A stretch of DNA of 64,000 nucleotides from Deltaproteobacteria bacterium (GCA_029860075.1 JAOUBX010000008.1:35196-99195); one strand, 5' to 3'; positions 27,466-36,611 are shown, counted from the stretch's first letter. Numbers and translations are program-made. Notes: a model not told the origin generated them from the letters alone.

Positions 27466-27500
27466 CCTGACCGGACAATGCCGGGTCCAACTGCTGTTTC
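27466..27500. repeat. interspersed repeat, copy 2 (partial)
   Basis: Matches 13536-13570 at 33 of 35 bases (CCTGACCGGACA at the left, CCAACTGCTGTTTC at the right). Just before it, CCTCCCCTTCAAGGGGGAGG at 27428-27446 corresponds to the inner palindrome of copy 1. The left inverted arm is missing. It lies between two signalling genes. Confidence 0.6.
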
Positions 27501-27551
27501 AGATTTAAGCACTTTCTTTTTCCGTGCCTCCCTCTTTTTGTACTTCCCCAT

Positions 27552-27992
27552 TCAAGGCAGTCTGTTCAGTATCATCCAGTAAAATCCGAGATCCGAGATG
27601 GTTTTGGCAAAGTCTTCGAAGTTAATGGGTTTGGTAATATAACTGTTGACGCCAAACTGGTAACTTTCAACAATATCTCTCTCCTCACTGGATGAAGTGA
27701 CCACCACAACAGGTATGCCCTTTGTCCGCTCATCGGACTTGATCCTTTTTAAAACCTCGATTCCGTCCACCTTGGGCAGTCTCAGATCGAGCATGACCAG
27801 TTTTGGGGCATTTTTTATACTCCCGTCGGCATGGTTGCCCTGGCCAAACAAAAAATCGATCGCTTCGGCGCCGTCTTTTACCCAGACCAGTTTGTTGGCG
27901 AGATTACGTTTTTTCAGCGCCCTTATTGCCAGTTCCGCATCAGCCAGTGTGTCCTCAACTAAAAGGATTTCCACTTCGCCTGAACTCGTCAT
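27552..27992 (-). CDS. Rcp1-like single-domain response regulator
   Basis: A 146-residue receiver of the class paired with phytochrome-type kinases (Rcp1). Typical marks are [12 protein letters not shown], the long alpha2-beta3 insert ([14 protein letters not shown]), phospho-acceptor Asp in [19 protein letters not shown] and [12 protein letters not shown]. The start has AGGAGAGAGG directly upstream. It stands next to a kinase with a phytochrome-like catalytic core (28120), though neither that protein nor 29973 has a bilin-binding domain. The pairing is inferred from type and position. Confidence 0.9.
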   Translation of the reverse strand: MTSSGEVEILLVEDTLADAELAIRALKKRNLANKLVWVKDGAEAIDFLFGQGNHADGSIKNAPKLVMLDLRLPKVDGIEVLKRIKSDERTKGIPVVVVTSSSEERDIVESYQFGVNSYITKPINFEDFAKTISDLGFYWMILNRLP

Positions 27993-28119
27993 ACCTCTCT
28001 CCTCTTAATCGTTATTTACTTTCCAAATTGAAAAGGAAGCTCTATCCATCATTTAAAAGTTTTCAAGAAGAGCTATAATTTTTTTCTCCAGGCGCTCTTT
28101 GACTCTTTGAAAAAGCGGG

Positions 28120-29838
28120 TCACCGCTCCCTGGGGAGAGAAAAATAAAAGGTCGCCCCTTCTTCTGTTTTTCCCTCAGCCCAGATTCGCCCGCCATGCTT
28201 TTCGATGATCCGCTTGACGATAGAAAGACCGGCGCCTGTTCCTTCGAATTCCTCTACTCCATGGAGCCGCTGAAAAACACCAAAGAGCTTGTCTTTGTAA
28301 TCCATATCGAAGCCGACGCCATTATCCTTAATACTGTATATCTTTTCTTCTCCTTCAATTTTACCCGCCATTTCAATGATTGCAAGGTCCCTTGTCCTTG
28401 TAAATTTGACGGCATTGGAAAGGAGGTTGGTCAAAACCTGCCGGATCATGGGGCGGTCGCCAAAGACAGCGGGGAGCTTACCGGCTTTAAAACTTATCTT
28501 ACGCTCCGGCGCCGCTGATTTAAGTTCATTAAAAATGTCATCTGCAAGCGCTTTCATATTGATGCGGCATATGTTTATTTCCTTTCGTCCCATGCGGGAA
28601 AAATTGAGAATATCGTCTATGAGCCGCCCCATCCTGTTTGCATTATCTCTGACAATACTTAAATAGCGTTGCCCTTCTTCATCGACCTTATGGCTATACT
28701 CTTCCAGCAATATTCGTGAAAAACCGTCAATGGCCCTGAGCGGCGCCCTGAGATCATGAGAAACAGAGTAACTAAAACCCTCCAGGTCCTTCACTGCCGC
28801 TTCCAGTTCCTCTGTCCGTTCCTTCACTTTTTCTTCAAGCTCCTGGTTAAGTTTATTAATCTTGTCTTCGGCCTTTTTGTAATCACCAAAGTCCTCGAAT
28901 ATGATGGCAAACTTGCCTTTTTCAGGCGAGTAGGCGAGGACGCTGTACCAGCGGTCAAGCTCTTTTGTATAACTTATAAAGCGGGCAGGCTCCCCTTCCA
29001 GGGCCACTTTCCCGTAGGTTCCTATCCAGTCAAAGTCTTCCTTCACTATGCCGGGCAGCGCTTGTGTCACCCGCTTTCCGATAATGTCCTCCGACATAAG
29101 ACCGGTCAATCTCTCAAAAGCGTCATTAACCTCCAGGAATATGTAGTCAACAGGAATGCCGTCGCCATCGACGATTATCTCGTGATAGGCAAAACCGTTG
29201 AGCATATTGTCAAAAAGGGCGCGGTATCTTTTCTCTCTCTTTTCAAGCGCCTTTGTTCTCGCCGCGATCTTCACTTCAAACTCTGCATTCACCCTGGCCA
29301 GCTGCCCTCGTTTTTCATCGAGTTCCCTGCTGCTTGAAATTGCATTTTCATGGAGGGAATAGAGAAGCGTCAATATCTGCCCTCTGCTGCAGCTCACCTT
29401 GAGATAGCTGCCGTCAACCAGTATATCGGTAGCCTTCTCTTCAGGCCTGTTAACAACCTGCAAGTGCTGCTCGATTACAGCAGTGACCATGGAAAGAATA
29501 CTGTCATTGCTGCAGGGTTCGGTAATATAGTAATCGGCCCCCGCATTGAGGGCCTGTATAAACTCATCCACATGGGCAAGGCGGGTGCGCAGGATGAGAG
29601 GGATATCCCTTGTTGCATTGTCATTCTTGATATTCCTGCACATATCGAAACCTCTCATAAAAGGCATGGTTGCATCACCAATAATTATATGGGGAACCTC
29701 CTTCCTGGCAAGTTCGAGGACTGCCTCTCCCTTTCCCGCTGTTATAACGGAATAGCCTCCCCTGGAAAGGATATCCTTTAACAAAGGCTGCTGCCGGCTG
29801 CGGTCCTCAACAACCAGTATTTTACTTTCCCCGCTCAT
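28120..29838 (-). CDS. REC-PAS-histidine kinase with phytochrome-like core
   Basis: A 572-residue soluble protein. N-terminal receiver (VVEDRSRQQ, IIGDATMPFMRG), but the usual beta5 lysine is replaced: YYITEP, Glu107, so the receiver may not switch normally. A coiled coil and PAS (about 205-320, FDNMLNGFAYHEI) follow, then a second coiled coil and a HisKA with His361 in SVSHDLRAPLRA, and a HATPase with DNGVGFDM and GTGAGLSIVKR. The catalytic core is closely similar to that of 29973, roughly 70 percent identical by eye. AAGGAGGG precedes the ATG. The Rcp1-like receiver at 27552 is the likely acceptor. Confidence 0.9.
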   Translation of the reverse strand: MSGESKILVVEDRSRQQPLLKDILSRGGYSVITAGKGEAVLELARKEVPHIIIGDATMPFMRGFDMCRNIKNDNATRDIPLILRTRLAHVDEFIQALNAGADYYITEPCSNDSILSMVTAVIEQHLQVVNRPEEKATDILVDGSYLKVSCSRGQILTLLYSLHENAISSSRELDEKRGQLARVNAEFEVKIAARTKALEKREKRYRALFDNMLNGFAYHEIIVDGDGIPVDYIFLEVNDAFERLTGLMSEDIIGKRVTQALPGIVKEDFDWIGTYGKVALEGEPARFISYTKELDRWYSVLAYSPEKGKFAIIFEDFGDYKKAEDKINKLNQELEEKVKERTEELEAAVKDLEGFSYSVSHDLRAPLRAIDGFSRILLEEYSHKVDEEGQRYLSIVRDNANRMGRLIDDILNFSRMGRKEINICRINMKALADDIFNELKSAAPERKISFKAGKLPAVFGDRPMIRQVLTNLLSNAVKFTRTRDLAIIEMAGKIEGEEKIYSIKDNGVGFDMDYKDKLFGVFQRLHGVEEFEGTGAGLSIVKRIIEKHGGRIWAEGKTEEGATFYFSLPRER

Positions 29839-29972
29839 AAGTAATAATCCCTCCTTTTATCAGCTTGCCCCATTCTCTCCCCTTAATAATCAAGCCTTTA
29901 GAGATACCTTTTATTTAGGGTTTATATGCTTTTGACGCTTCGTCATTGAGTTCACTTTTTTCCGGAATCTTG

Positions 29973-32900
29973 TCAACGGGCGAGATCAGAAGCTACGCCT
30001 TTTTCGGGCAGGGTGAACCGGAAAATAGCCCCTTTGCCCACTGTCCCTTCAGCCCACAACCTTCCACCGTGCTTATCGATAATCCTCTTGACGATGGCAA
30101 GACCGGCGCCCGTTCCTTCAAATTCATCTGTTCCATGGAGCCGCTGAAAAACGGCAAAAAGCTTCTCTTTGTACGCCATATCGAAGCCGACGCCATTGTC
30201 CCTGACAGAGTAAATTATTTCATCATTTTCAATTTTAGCATCCACTTCAATGCTTGCAACGTCCCTTGTCTTTGTAAATTTGATGGCATTGGAAAGGAGG
30301 TTGGCAAAAACCTGCCGGATCATCGACTGGTCTCCGGAGGCAGTTGGAAGCTCACCGGCTTTAAAGTTTATCTCACGGCCCGGCGCCATTAGCTTGAGTT
30401 CATTAAAAACCTTCAGTGCAAGCGCTTTCATATCGATATCACTCATATTCATTTCTTTTCGGCCCATGCGGGAAAACTTGAGAATATCGTCTATGAGCCG
30501 CCCCATCTTATTGGCATTATCTCTGACGACCTTTAAATAGCGCTGCCCTTCTTCATCAACTTTATTGCCATACTCTTCCAGCAATATTCGCGAAAAACCG
30601 TCAATGGCCCTGAGCGGCGCTCTCAGATCGTGAGAGACAGAGTAACTGAAGGACTCCAGGTCCTTGTTTGCCGCTTCAAGTTTACCCGTAGAGCTTTTCA
30701 GGTTACTATTCAGTTGCAACAGCAGTTCTTCAGACTCTTTTCTATAGGAGATATCCTCAATAACGGAGATAAAGTATTTCGGCTTGCCTGCCGACTCACG
30801 AACGAGCGCTATGGACAGGTTTATCCAAACGATAGAGCCGTCCTTTCGTATATAGCGCTTTTCCATAGCGTAGTTCTCAATTTCACCTTCAAGTATTTTA
30901 TTGATACAATTAAGGTTTTTTTCAAGGTCATCAGCATAGGTAATATCCTGAAACGTTTTTTCAAGTAACTCCTCCCGGCTGTAGCCTGCAATCTCACAAA
31001 GTTTGCGGTTAACAGCGAGCCACCTGCCGTCAAGGGCCACCCTGCCGACACCGACGGCCGCCTGCTCAAATGTGGCGCGGAACTTCTCTTCACTGTCACG
31101 AAGCAGTTCCTCCGCCCTTTTACGCTCCGTAATATCTTCGTGAACGGAAACCCATACCTTTCCATATTCGGGGTGATTAAATTCTGAAACCGATGCATAG
31201 CACCAAAATGGCGTGCCGTCTTTCCTGATATTTTTTATTTCACCTCTCCATTCACCGCTCTCGTTGAGCGCTTTTATTATTTTTGCTGTCCCTCCTTCAG
31301 CTTCTTTATTATCGGAAGCTGAAGGCGCATTAACAATGGAGATATGCCGACCAATCATTTTCCCTGCTTCATAACCGAACATCTCTTCAAACTTGGGGTT
31401 GGCAAATACAATAATACCGTCGTTGGCCCTGACAAGGTTAACGCCTTCATTCATGTTGGTTGTAATTTCAGCGCTCAGTTTCCGCTCCGCTTCGGCCCTT
31501 TTGCGCTCTGTAATATCACTCCAGATACTCTGAATGAAAGTGTCATTGTCTATCGATATGAGCCTGCTGCTGACCAGAATATCTCTTAGCTCTCCATCTT
31601 TTTTCCTGTGTTTCGTTTCAAAAAGATCACTTCCCTCCCTTTTTATTTTTTCTATATGCATTTCCACTTCTTCAGCAGATTCCGTCACCTCGAAGTCCGG
31701 GATTTTCAGCTTTTCAAATTCTTTACGCCTGTAACCGAGGCTCTCGTATGTCTTTTCATTGAAGGCGACCATCTTTCCATTAGCAGGGTCAATGAGAACG
31801 ATAGAGTCGGCAGCCTGATCGAAGATGGCCCGGTACTTCTCCTCCGACCGCCTTACCTCGGCCGTTCGCTCTTCTACTTTCTGCTCCAGTTTCTCATTCA
31901 ATAATTTAAGCCGCTCTTCAGCCTTTTTACGCGCACGCTTGGCCCTGACGGCCTCCACCAGGTTTGCCAGCGTTTCTGTGAAGGGTTGAATGAACTGTAC
32001 CACGCCCTCATCATACCCATCCTCTCTGTTGGCAATGCAGAAGATACCCACCTGTTTATCTTCCTTGTAAAAGGGAATACCCAGAAAGGTATTAAGAGGA
32101 GGATGGCCTTCAGGAGTGCCGCCACTGCGGGGATCCCCGGCGGGATCATTGGATATGACCGGTTTCCCCGAACTTACCACGGCACCGAACAAGGTTTTCA
32201 TATTACGGAATCCAAGCCCCGTCGTGGACGCTATCTTGTAGGTCTCCCGCGACGCCTGGTCCCAGGCCACATCCGATATGGCCAGAATCATTAAATAGGG
32301 TGTGCCGTCATCTTCATAAACGGTTTCAGCAATAAGTCCGTATTCACTTTCCGTCGCTTTAAGGAGTTCATCCAATACCTTGTTGTACATAACCATCTGA
32401 TCAGCTTCGGCAATGAAATGATACTGTGACGTTCTTATAGCATCGAGAAGGCTGTTGGCCCTGCTTATTTCATCTTCGGCCCGCTTGCTTGCCAGAGCAT
32501 CCATCATGGCTACGGAGAGACCTTCAATGGCTTTCTCATCGGCAATGTGATATCCACCTTCCTTATTCCCCAAACCTATCATGCCCATAACTTTTCCCTC
32601 TTTTATAAAAGGTACGCCAAGGAATGCGTAAAGAGGCGGGTGCCCCCGGGGAATGTCAACATGATCGGCATGGTTTTTAATGGCCTCTTCACCGTTTACG
32701 ATTCTTGATTTTCCCTCCTTCATGGTCCCTCTGTCTACGCCACGAATGGCCATATCCTTGATGATAAGGGTGGCATGCCCCCGGGGAACCTTGCATTCGT
32801 CCCATCCGGGATTACTGATGGCAATGGTATCGAAAAGTCCCTTCTCATTAATCTCACCAAAGAATCCGAATTTGCTTCCTGTCAACTCCTCGGCTATGGA

Positions 32901-33758
32901 AAGGCATACTTTCCCCAATTCCTCCTCCGTCTTGCATCTGATCCTCTCCAGCAATACCCTGTTAATTGCACCAATTACCCTGTTCCGCCTTGCTGATTCA
33001 TCTTCCACCCCTTTGCGCTTTTCAGCCATTTGATTAAAAGCAAAGGAAAGCTCGCCAATTTCATCCTTTTTGCCGGAAGCAATCCTGTAATCCAGGTCCC
33101 CTTCCCCGATCATTTTAGCGCCGCTCGCCGGTTCCCTGAGAGACCGTGAGAAGGTTCTGATAAATAAAAAAGACAGGATTATTACGGCTGAAGAAAGGAT
33201 TCCCGTCAAGATCAGTGTGAAAATATTGACTCTTGTTTGAAATTTTACGGCGTCCTTATGCACCTTCTTACCCAGTTTGGAAGCATTGGCAACTATAGCC
33301 TGTGATTTAGTCAAGAGACGGCCGGCCTGTCTTTTCTCAAGCAAAAGGGCGGCATTGATCTTTTCCTGTGGCGCGCCTTCCCGCCGCAGGGCTTCTATTT
33401 TTTTGTAATTTGTCCTTAGCTGTGAAAACATGCCCGACAAGTCCCTGTACCGGGCATGCATTGATTTTAATAATTCCTCTTCTCCATCCTCAAGCAAAGC
33501 CGTAATGCCTTTCAGGGTCTCTCCCATGGCGTCATATTTTGACTGCCACTGCCGGACCATTCGCTGTTCATGATACAACAGGTATTCATAGCTGATTATT
33601 TCAAGCTGCGACAGGGCAATCTCAAGTTCCATCAACTGCTCATGTTTTTCGCCTTCCCTGTTGACCCGCTTTGATGATGTTGTAACAATGGAGAAAAGGA
33701 GCACAGCCAGAGCAAATGTCACGGCAGCGCCTATTAAGAGTTTATTTCTGATTTTCAT
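29973..33758 (-). CDS. large membrane sensor kinase: HAMP, two GAF, three PAS, phytochrome-like core
   Basis: A 1261-residue kinase. First TM helix at about 8-25, a helical periplasmic domain (about 30-175, four-helix-bundle-like, as in chemoreceptors), second TM at about 178-200, HAMP at 200-255 (KMIGEGDLDYRI, DEIGELSFAFN), GAF at 285-430 and GAF at 445-620 (both with a GHPPL-x-FLG(V/I)PF signature), PAS at about 650-760, 775-890 and 900-1010, then HisKA with His1043 in SVSHDLRAPLRA and a HATPase (DNGVGFDM). The core is a close paralogue of the one at 28120. It lies 28 bases downstream of a truncated binding-protein gene (33787). Signal unknown; the two GAF domains are similar to each other and probably duplicated. 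Confidence 0.9.
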   Translation of the reverse strand: MKIRNKLLIGAAVTFALAVLLFSIVTTSSKRVNREGEKHEQLMELEIALSQLEIISYEYLLYHEQRMVRQWQSKYDAMGETLKGITALLEDGEEELLKSMHARYRDLSGMFSQLRTNYKKIEALRREGAPQEKINAALLLEKRQAGRLLTKSQAIVANASKLGKKVHKDAVKFQTRVNIFTLILTGILSSAVIILSFLFIRTFSRSLREPASGAKMIGEGDLDYRIASGKKDEIGELSFAFNQMAEKRKGVEDESARRNRVIGAINRVLLERIRCKTEEELGKVCLSIAEELTGSKFGFFGEINEKGLFDTIAISNPGWDECKVPRGHATLIIKDMAIRGVDRGTMKEGKSRIVNGEEAIKNHADHVDIPRGHPPLYAFLGVPFIKEGKVMGMIGLGNKEGGYHIADEKAIEGLSVAMMDALASKRAEDEISRANSLLDAIRTSQYHFIAEADQMVMYNKVLDELLKATESEYGLIAETVYEDDGTPYLMILAISDVAWDQASRETYKIASTTGLGFRNMKTLFGAVVSSGKPVISNDPAGDPRSGGTPEGHPPLNTFLGIPFYKEDKQVGIFCIANREDGYDEGVVQFIQPFTETLANLVEAVRAKRARKKAEERLKLLNEKLEQKVEERTAEVRRSEEKYRAIFDQAADSIVLIDPANGKMVAFNEKTYESLGYRRKEFEKLKIPDFEVTESAEEVEMHIEKIKREGSDLFETKHRKKDGELRDILVSSRLISIDNDTFIQSIWSDITERKRAEAERKLSAEITTNMNEGVNLVRANDGIIVFANPKFEEMFGYEAGKMIGRHISIVNAPSASDNKEAEGGTAKIIKALNESGEWRGEIKNIRKDGTPFWCYASVSEFNHPEYGKVWVSVHEDITERKRAEELLRDSEEKFRATFEQAAVGVGRVALDGRWLAVNRKLCEIAGYSREELLEKTFQDITYADDLEKNLNCINKILEGEIENYAMEKRYIRKDGSIVWINLSIALVRESAGKPKYFISVIEDISYRKESEELLLQLNSNLKSSTGKLEAANKDLESFSYSVSHDLRAPLRAIDGFSRILLEEYGNKVDEEGQRYLKVVRDNANKMGRLIDDILKFSRMGRKEMNMSDIDMKALALKVFNELKLMAPGREINFKAGELPTASGDQSMIRQVFANLLSNAIKFTKTRDVASIEVDAKIENDEIIYSVRDNGVGFDMAYKEKLFAVFQRLHGTDEFEGTGAGLAIVKRIIDKHGGRLWAEGTVGKGAIFRFTLPEKGVASDLAR

Positions 33759-33786
33759 TCTTTTTCACCACCCGCTTTTATCTTGT

Positions 33787-34152
33787 TCAGAAAATACCGG
33801 AATAAACCATGGAGGCAATAATGGTGTAGTCATTTCTTTTAAAGCTGTTGAACATGACGGACGTCCGGGCGACAGTTACCATATGGAGGCCGCCTTCATT
33901 CAACATCGTTGCAAGGGCGTTTTTGCCGGAAGCAAATTCCTTGATCGTTACATGAAGTCCCTCTTGCTGAAAATAGTTTTTCTTTTCCGCCACCCGGAGG
34001 GCTGCCGGAAGAATACTCATCTCTACTCCAGGGGTAAGTTTTTCGGGAGAGGCCGTCTTCTTATGAGGTTTTTCCCCGGGGAAATAAAAATAAATAAGGC
34101 CATCGGCAATAAAGAAGGCGATTATGATTCCAGTAAAAGTACGTTTTTTCAT
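33787..34152 (-). pseudogene. truncated NMT1/THI5-like (SsuA-type) substrate-binding protein
   Basis: A 121-residue fragment. An N-terminal hydrophobic anchor or signal (TFTGIIIAFFIADGLIYFYF) is followed by the first lobe of an NMT1/THI5-type periplasmic binding protein: ILPAALRVAEKKNYFQQEGL, KEFASGKNALATML and VTVARTSVMFNSF. Complete proteins of this family are about 300 residues or more, and this one stops just after IASMVYSG. The remainder is absent: only 28 bases separate the stop from the start of the kinase at 29973. It may be the remnant of a separate binding protein or of a binding-protein/kinase fusion. Family recognition moderate, truncation clear. Confidence 0.6.
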
Positions 34153-34292
34153 GAGACGAGAAATAACTTAATAAGATGAAATGCTGAAAAAGCTTCCCTT
34201 TCAGAACACTTCTCTCGAAAAAGAGTCCTGTTGCTCATAGTGATAAGTATAGCAGAAGATCAAAGATAACAAGGGAAAGGGAAAAATAAGGT

Positions 34293-34568
34293 TTGCCGGA
34301 AATATTCCCTACCGCCCCATTTGGAATATTAAAAATCTGTGAACTTTATAATCCCCGTCACGCCATTGAAAGGGATACGGAAGTGGAACTGGTTCTTGAG
34401 GATGTTCTTGAAGAATTGCCCGACAGGTTTGAAAGTGTCAATAATTTTGAACAGTACGGCAAATTTGACCAGGGGGTAGCGCCATGGAAAAGTTGACAGG
34501 GGAATTTTTATAATGATGAACTTAAAATGACCGTAAGAGAAGCCCTGAGTTACAGAAAAGAACTATAA
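34293..34568 (+). pseudogene. broken small gene with in-frame TGA
   Basis: A TTG-started frame codes for 67 residues (IERDTEVELVLEDVLEELPD, NNFEQYGKFDQGVAPWKS), meets TGA at 34494-34496, and then continues in the same frame with a protein-like QGNFYNDELKMTVREALSY to TAA at 34566-34568. I do not recognise the family. The composition looks coding on both sides of the stop, suggesting a recently inactivated gene. No SECIS-like hairpin was noticed after the TGA, so selenocysteine is unlikely. The start itself is uncertain. Confidence 0.35.
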
Positions 34569-34581
34569 ACCAGGAGAAGCA

Positions 34582-34729
34582 GTGAAAAAAACAGTCCCTC
34601 CTTTATGACAGGCCTCAAAAAAGCTGTTCCCGAGCCACCCCGGTTGATCACGGTAAAGATAGCGCCATCATCATTGATGATTACAAATTTGATGGCCTCT
34701 CTTTTGATGATCTAAACAGCATCCATTGA
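34582..34729 (+). pseudogene. small frameshifted gene next to 34293
   Basis: GTG 34582 has CAGGAG upstream and starts MKKTV, then runs into a stop. In the next frame the reading continues as SLLYDRPQKS to KDSAIIIDDYKFDGLSFDDLN and stops at 34729. One base change would join the two parts into a protein of about 49 residues. It follows the broken gene at 34293 by 13 bases, so the two may be a dead two-gene unit such as a toxin-antitoxin pair; that is a guess. The remainder of 34153-34825 shows no gene. Confidence 0.3.
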
Positions 34730-34825
34730 TGAGTCCTCTTATTGCCTCTTCACCTGCCGCAAGGCGCCGTCCCCCCTTCCTCTTTTCATGGCGGCCCTTG
34801 CGGTAAATCTGCCAAGGAATTCCCT

Positions 34826-35335
34826 TTAGGCTGAAAAGGTTCTCCCTGCCTTGTTTCCTTTCTCTTCAACCCCCTTTGCCATCTCTTCCCTGTAGGAAGC
34901 GAGCTTTTCTGCAATAAGCGGATATTTTATGGAGAGGATTTCCGCCGCAAAAATCCCGGCATTTTTTGCTCCCGCCTTTCCAATAGCCATGGAAGCGACG
35001 GGAATGCCACCGGGCATCTGAACCGTTGCAAGGAGGGCATCCATGCCCTTTAAGGGGGAAGAATCGATGGGAACACCGATTACAGGCAATGTCGTCTCAG
35101 CAGCAAGAACGCCTGCCAGATGGGCCGCCGCCCCTGCTCCTGCAATAATCACTTCAACACCTTTTCCCCTGGCCCCTGATGCAAGCGCGGAAGCCCTGGC
35201 CGGAGACCTGTGAGCCGAAGCAATGGTAAGTTCATAACCGATGTCAAACTGTTCAAGTGCTTTTGCCGCTTCTTCCATGACGGGAAGGTCAGAATCGCTC
35301 CCCATTAATATTAGTACCTTTACGCCTTTTTCCAT
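34826..35335 (-). CDS. purE: N5-carboxyaminoimidazole ribonucleotide mutase
   Basis: Class I PurE, 169 residues, converts N5-CAIR to CAIR in purine synthesis. Motifs GSDSDLPVM near the N-terminus, the catalytic SAHRSPARA loop and AGAGAAAHLAGVLAA are all present, and length is normal. It follows purD with a one-base gap on the same strand, so the two are co-transcribed. After the stop, CCGCAAGG and CCTTGCGG form the arms of a loose inverted repeat but no convincing terminator. Confidence 0.96.
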   Translation of the reverse strand: MEKGVKVLILMGSDSDLPVMEEAAKALEQFDIGYELTIASAHRSPARASALASGARGKGVEVIIAGAGAAAHLAGVLAAETTLPVIGVPIDSSPLKGMDALLATVQMPGGIPVASMAIGKAGAKNAGIFAAEILSIKYPLIAEKLASYREEMAKGVEEKGNKAGRTFSA

Positions 35336-35336
35336 T

Positions 35337-36611
35337 TTATAACCTCGCTAATCCTTTCTTTCCGATATCCTTTCTAAAATAGACGCCCTCCCATGAGATG
35401 GATTTAACAGCGTCGTAAGCTAAATTGATGGCCTCTTCCAGCCCTTCACCAAGGGCAGTCACTCCAAGTACCCTGCCGCCATTGGTAACTATTTTGCCCT
35501 CCCGGCCGGATGTGCCGGCATGAAAAACAACCAGATCCTGACGGTCTTTAAATGAATTGAGGCCTGATATTTCCTTCCCTTTTTCATAATTGCCCGGATA
35601 ACCGCCGGCAGCCATGACAATGCAGACGGTTTTTCTCTCCTCCCATTCCATGGTAACGGTATGGAGTTTTTCTTCGACAACGGCCTCCAGAACGGGAATA
35701 ATGTCGCTCTTCATACGCATCATAATGGGTTGGCACTCGGGGTCTCCAAACCTGCAGTTAAATTCTACAACACGGGGACCGTCTTTAGTCATCATAAGGC
35801 CCGCATAGAGTATCCCTTTATAAGGTTTGCCCTCTTTAGCCATGCCATCGATAAGTGGCTTGATAATTTCCTTAATAATCCTTTTTTCAAGCGCTTCCGT
35901 AACAACCGGCGCCGGGGAATAAGCCCCCATCCCTCCCGTATTGGGCCCCTTATCACCATCATAAACTGCTTTATGGTCCTGTGACGTGGGCATGGGGAGT
36001 ATGTTTTTACCATCGGAAAAAACAAGGTAGGACGCCTCTTCACCATCCATGAACTCTTCAACAACCACCTTCTCGCCGGCAGCGCCAAAGGCCTTGTCTC
36101 CCATCATTGCCTCAACGGCCTCCCCGGCTTCAGCGAGAGTTTGAGCGACAACGACACCCTTTCCCGCCGCAAGGCCGTCGGCCTTTATAACAATGGGGGC
36201 GCCCATTTTATCAATATAGTCGAGAGCTTCTTTCTTTGAAGTAAAGGACGCATAGGCAGCAGTAGGAACACCATACTTTTTCATGATGGCCTTGGAAAAA
36301 GCCTTGCTCCCTTCCAGTTCTGCCGCGGCCCCGGAGGGTCCGAATATTTTCAGTCCCTCTTTCTCGAAATGATCGACAATGCCCATGGTAAGCGGCACTT
36401 CGGGACCGACGACGGTAAGATCGATGGCCTCTCTTTTTGCAAAGTCGGCCAAACCATCGATGTCGCTTGCAGAGAGATCTGCCGTTTCCGCAATTTCCGC
36501 AATACCTGCATTCCCCGGCGCGCAGTAGACTTTATCTACGAGGGAGCTTTTGCTTATCTTCCAGACCAGGGCATGTTCTCTTCCGCCACTGCCTATTACG
36601 AGGACCTTCAT
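35337..36611 (-). CDS. purD: phosphoribosylamine-glycine ligase
   Basis: ATP-grasp enzyme that joins glycine to phosphoribosylamine (second step of purine synthesis). The protein has 424 residues, normal length. Seen: N-terminal VLVIGSGGREHALVWK, VVGPEVPLTMGIVD, ATP-grasp segments PIVIKADGLAAGKGVVV and VVEEFMDGEEAS, TGGMGAYSPAP, and VEFNCRFGDPECQ, which carries the metal ligands. The stop is followed after one base by purE. A GGGGAGG-rich hairpin (36710-36731) lies upstream, between it and hom. Confidence 0.97.
   Translation of the reverse strand: MKVLVIGSGGREHALVWKISKSSLVDKVYCAPGNAGIAEIAETADLSASDIDGLADFAKREAIDLTVVGPEVPLTMGIVDHFEKEGLKIFGPSGAAAELEGSKAFSKAIMKKYGVPTAAYASFTSKKEALDYIDKMGAPIVIKADGLAAGKGVVVAQTLAEAGEAVEAMMGDKAFGAAGEKVVVEEFMDGEEASYLVFSDGKNILPMPTSQDHKAVYDGDKGPNTGGMGAYSPAPVVTEALEKRIIKEIIKPLIDGMAKEGKPYKGILYAGLMMTKDGPRVVEFNCRFGDPECQPIMMRMKSDIIPVLEAVVEEKLHTVTMEWEERKTVCIVMAAGGYPGNYEKGKEISGLNSFKDRQDLVVFHAGTSGREGKIVTNGGRVLGVTALGEGLEEAINLAYDAVKSISWEGVYFRKDIGKKGLARL

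Noticed and set aside
34494..34496. In-frame TGA as selenocysteine codon
   Set aside because: No SECIS-like hairpin was seen in the next 40 bases and a second broken gene follows; gene decay is simpler.
34745..34806. Loose inverted repeat after purE as a terminator
   Set aside because: Arms of 8 bp with a loop of about 30 bases and no T-tract.
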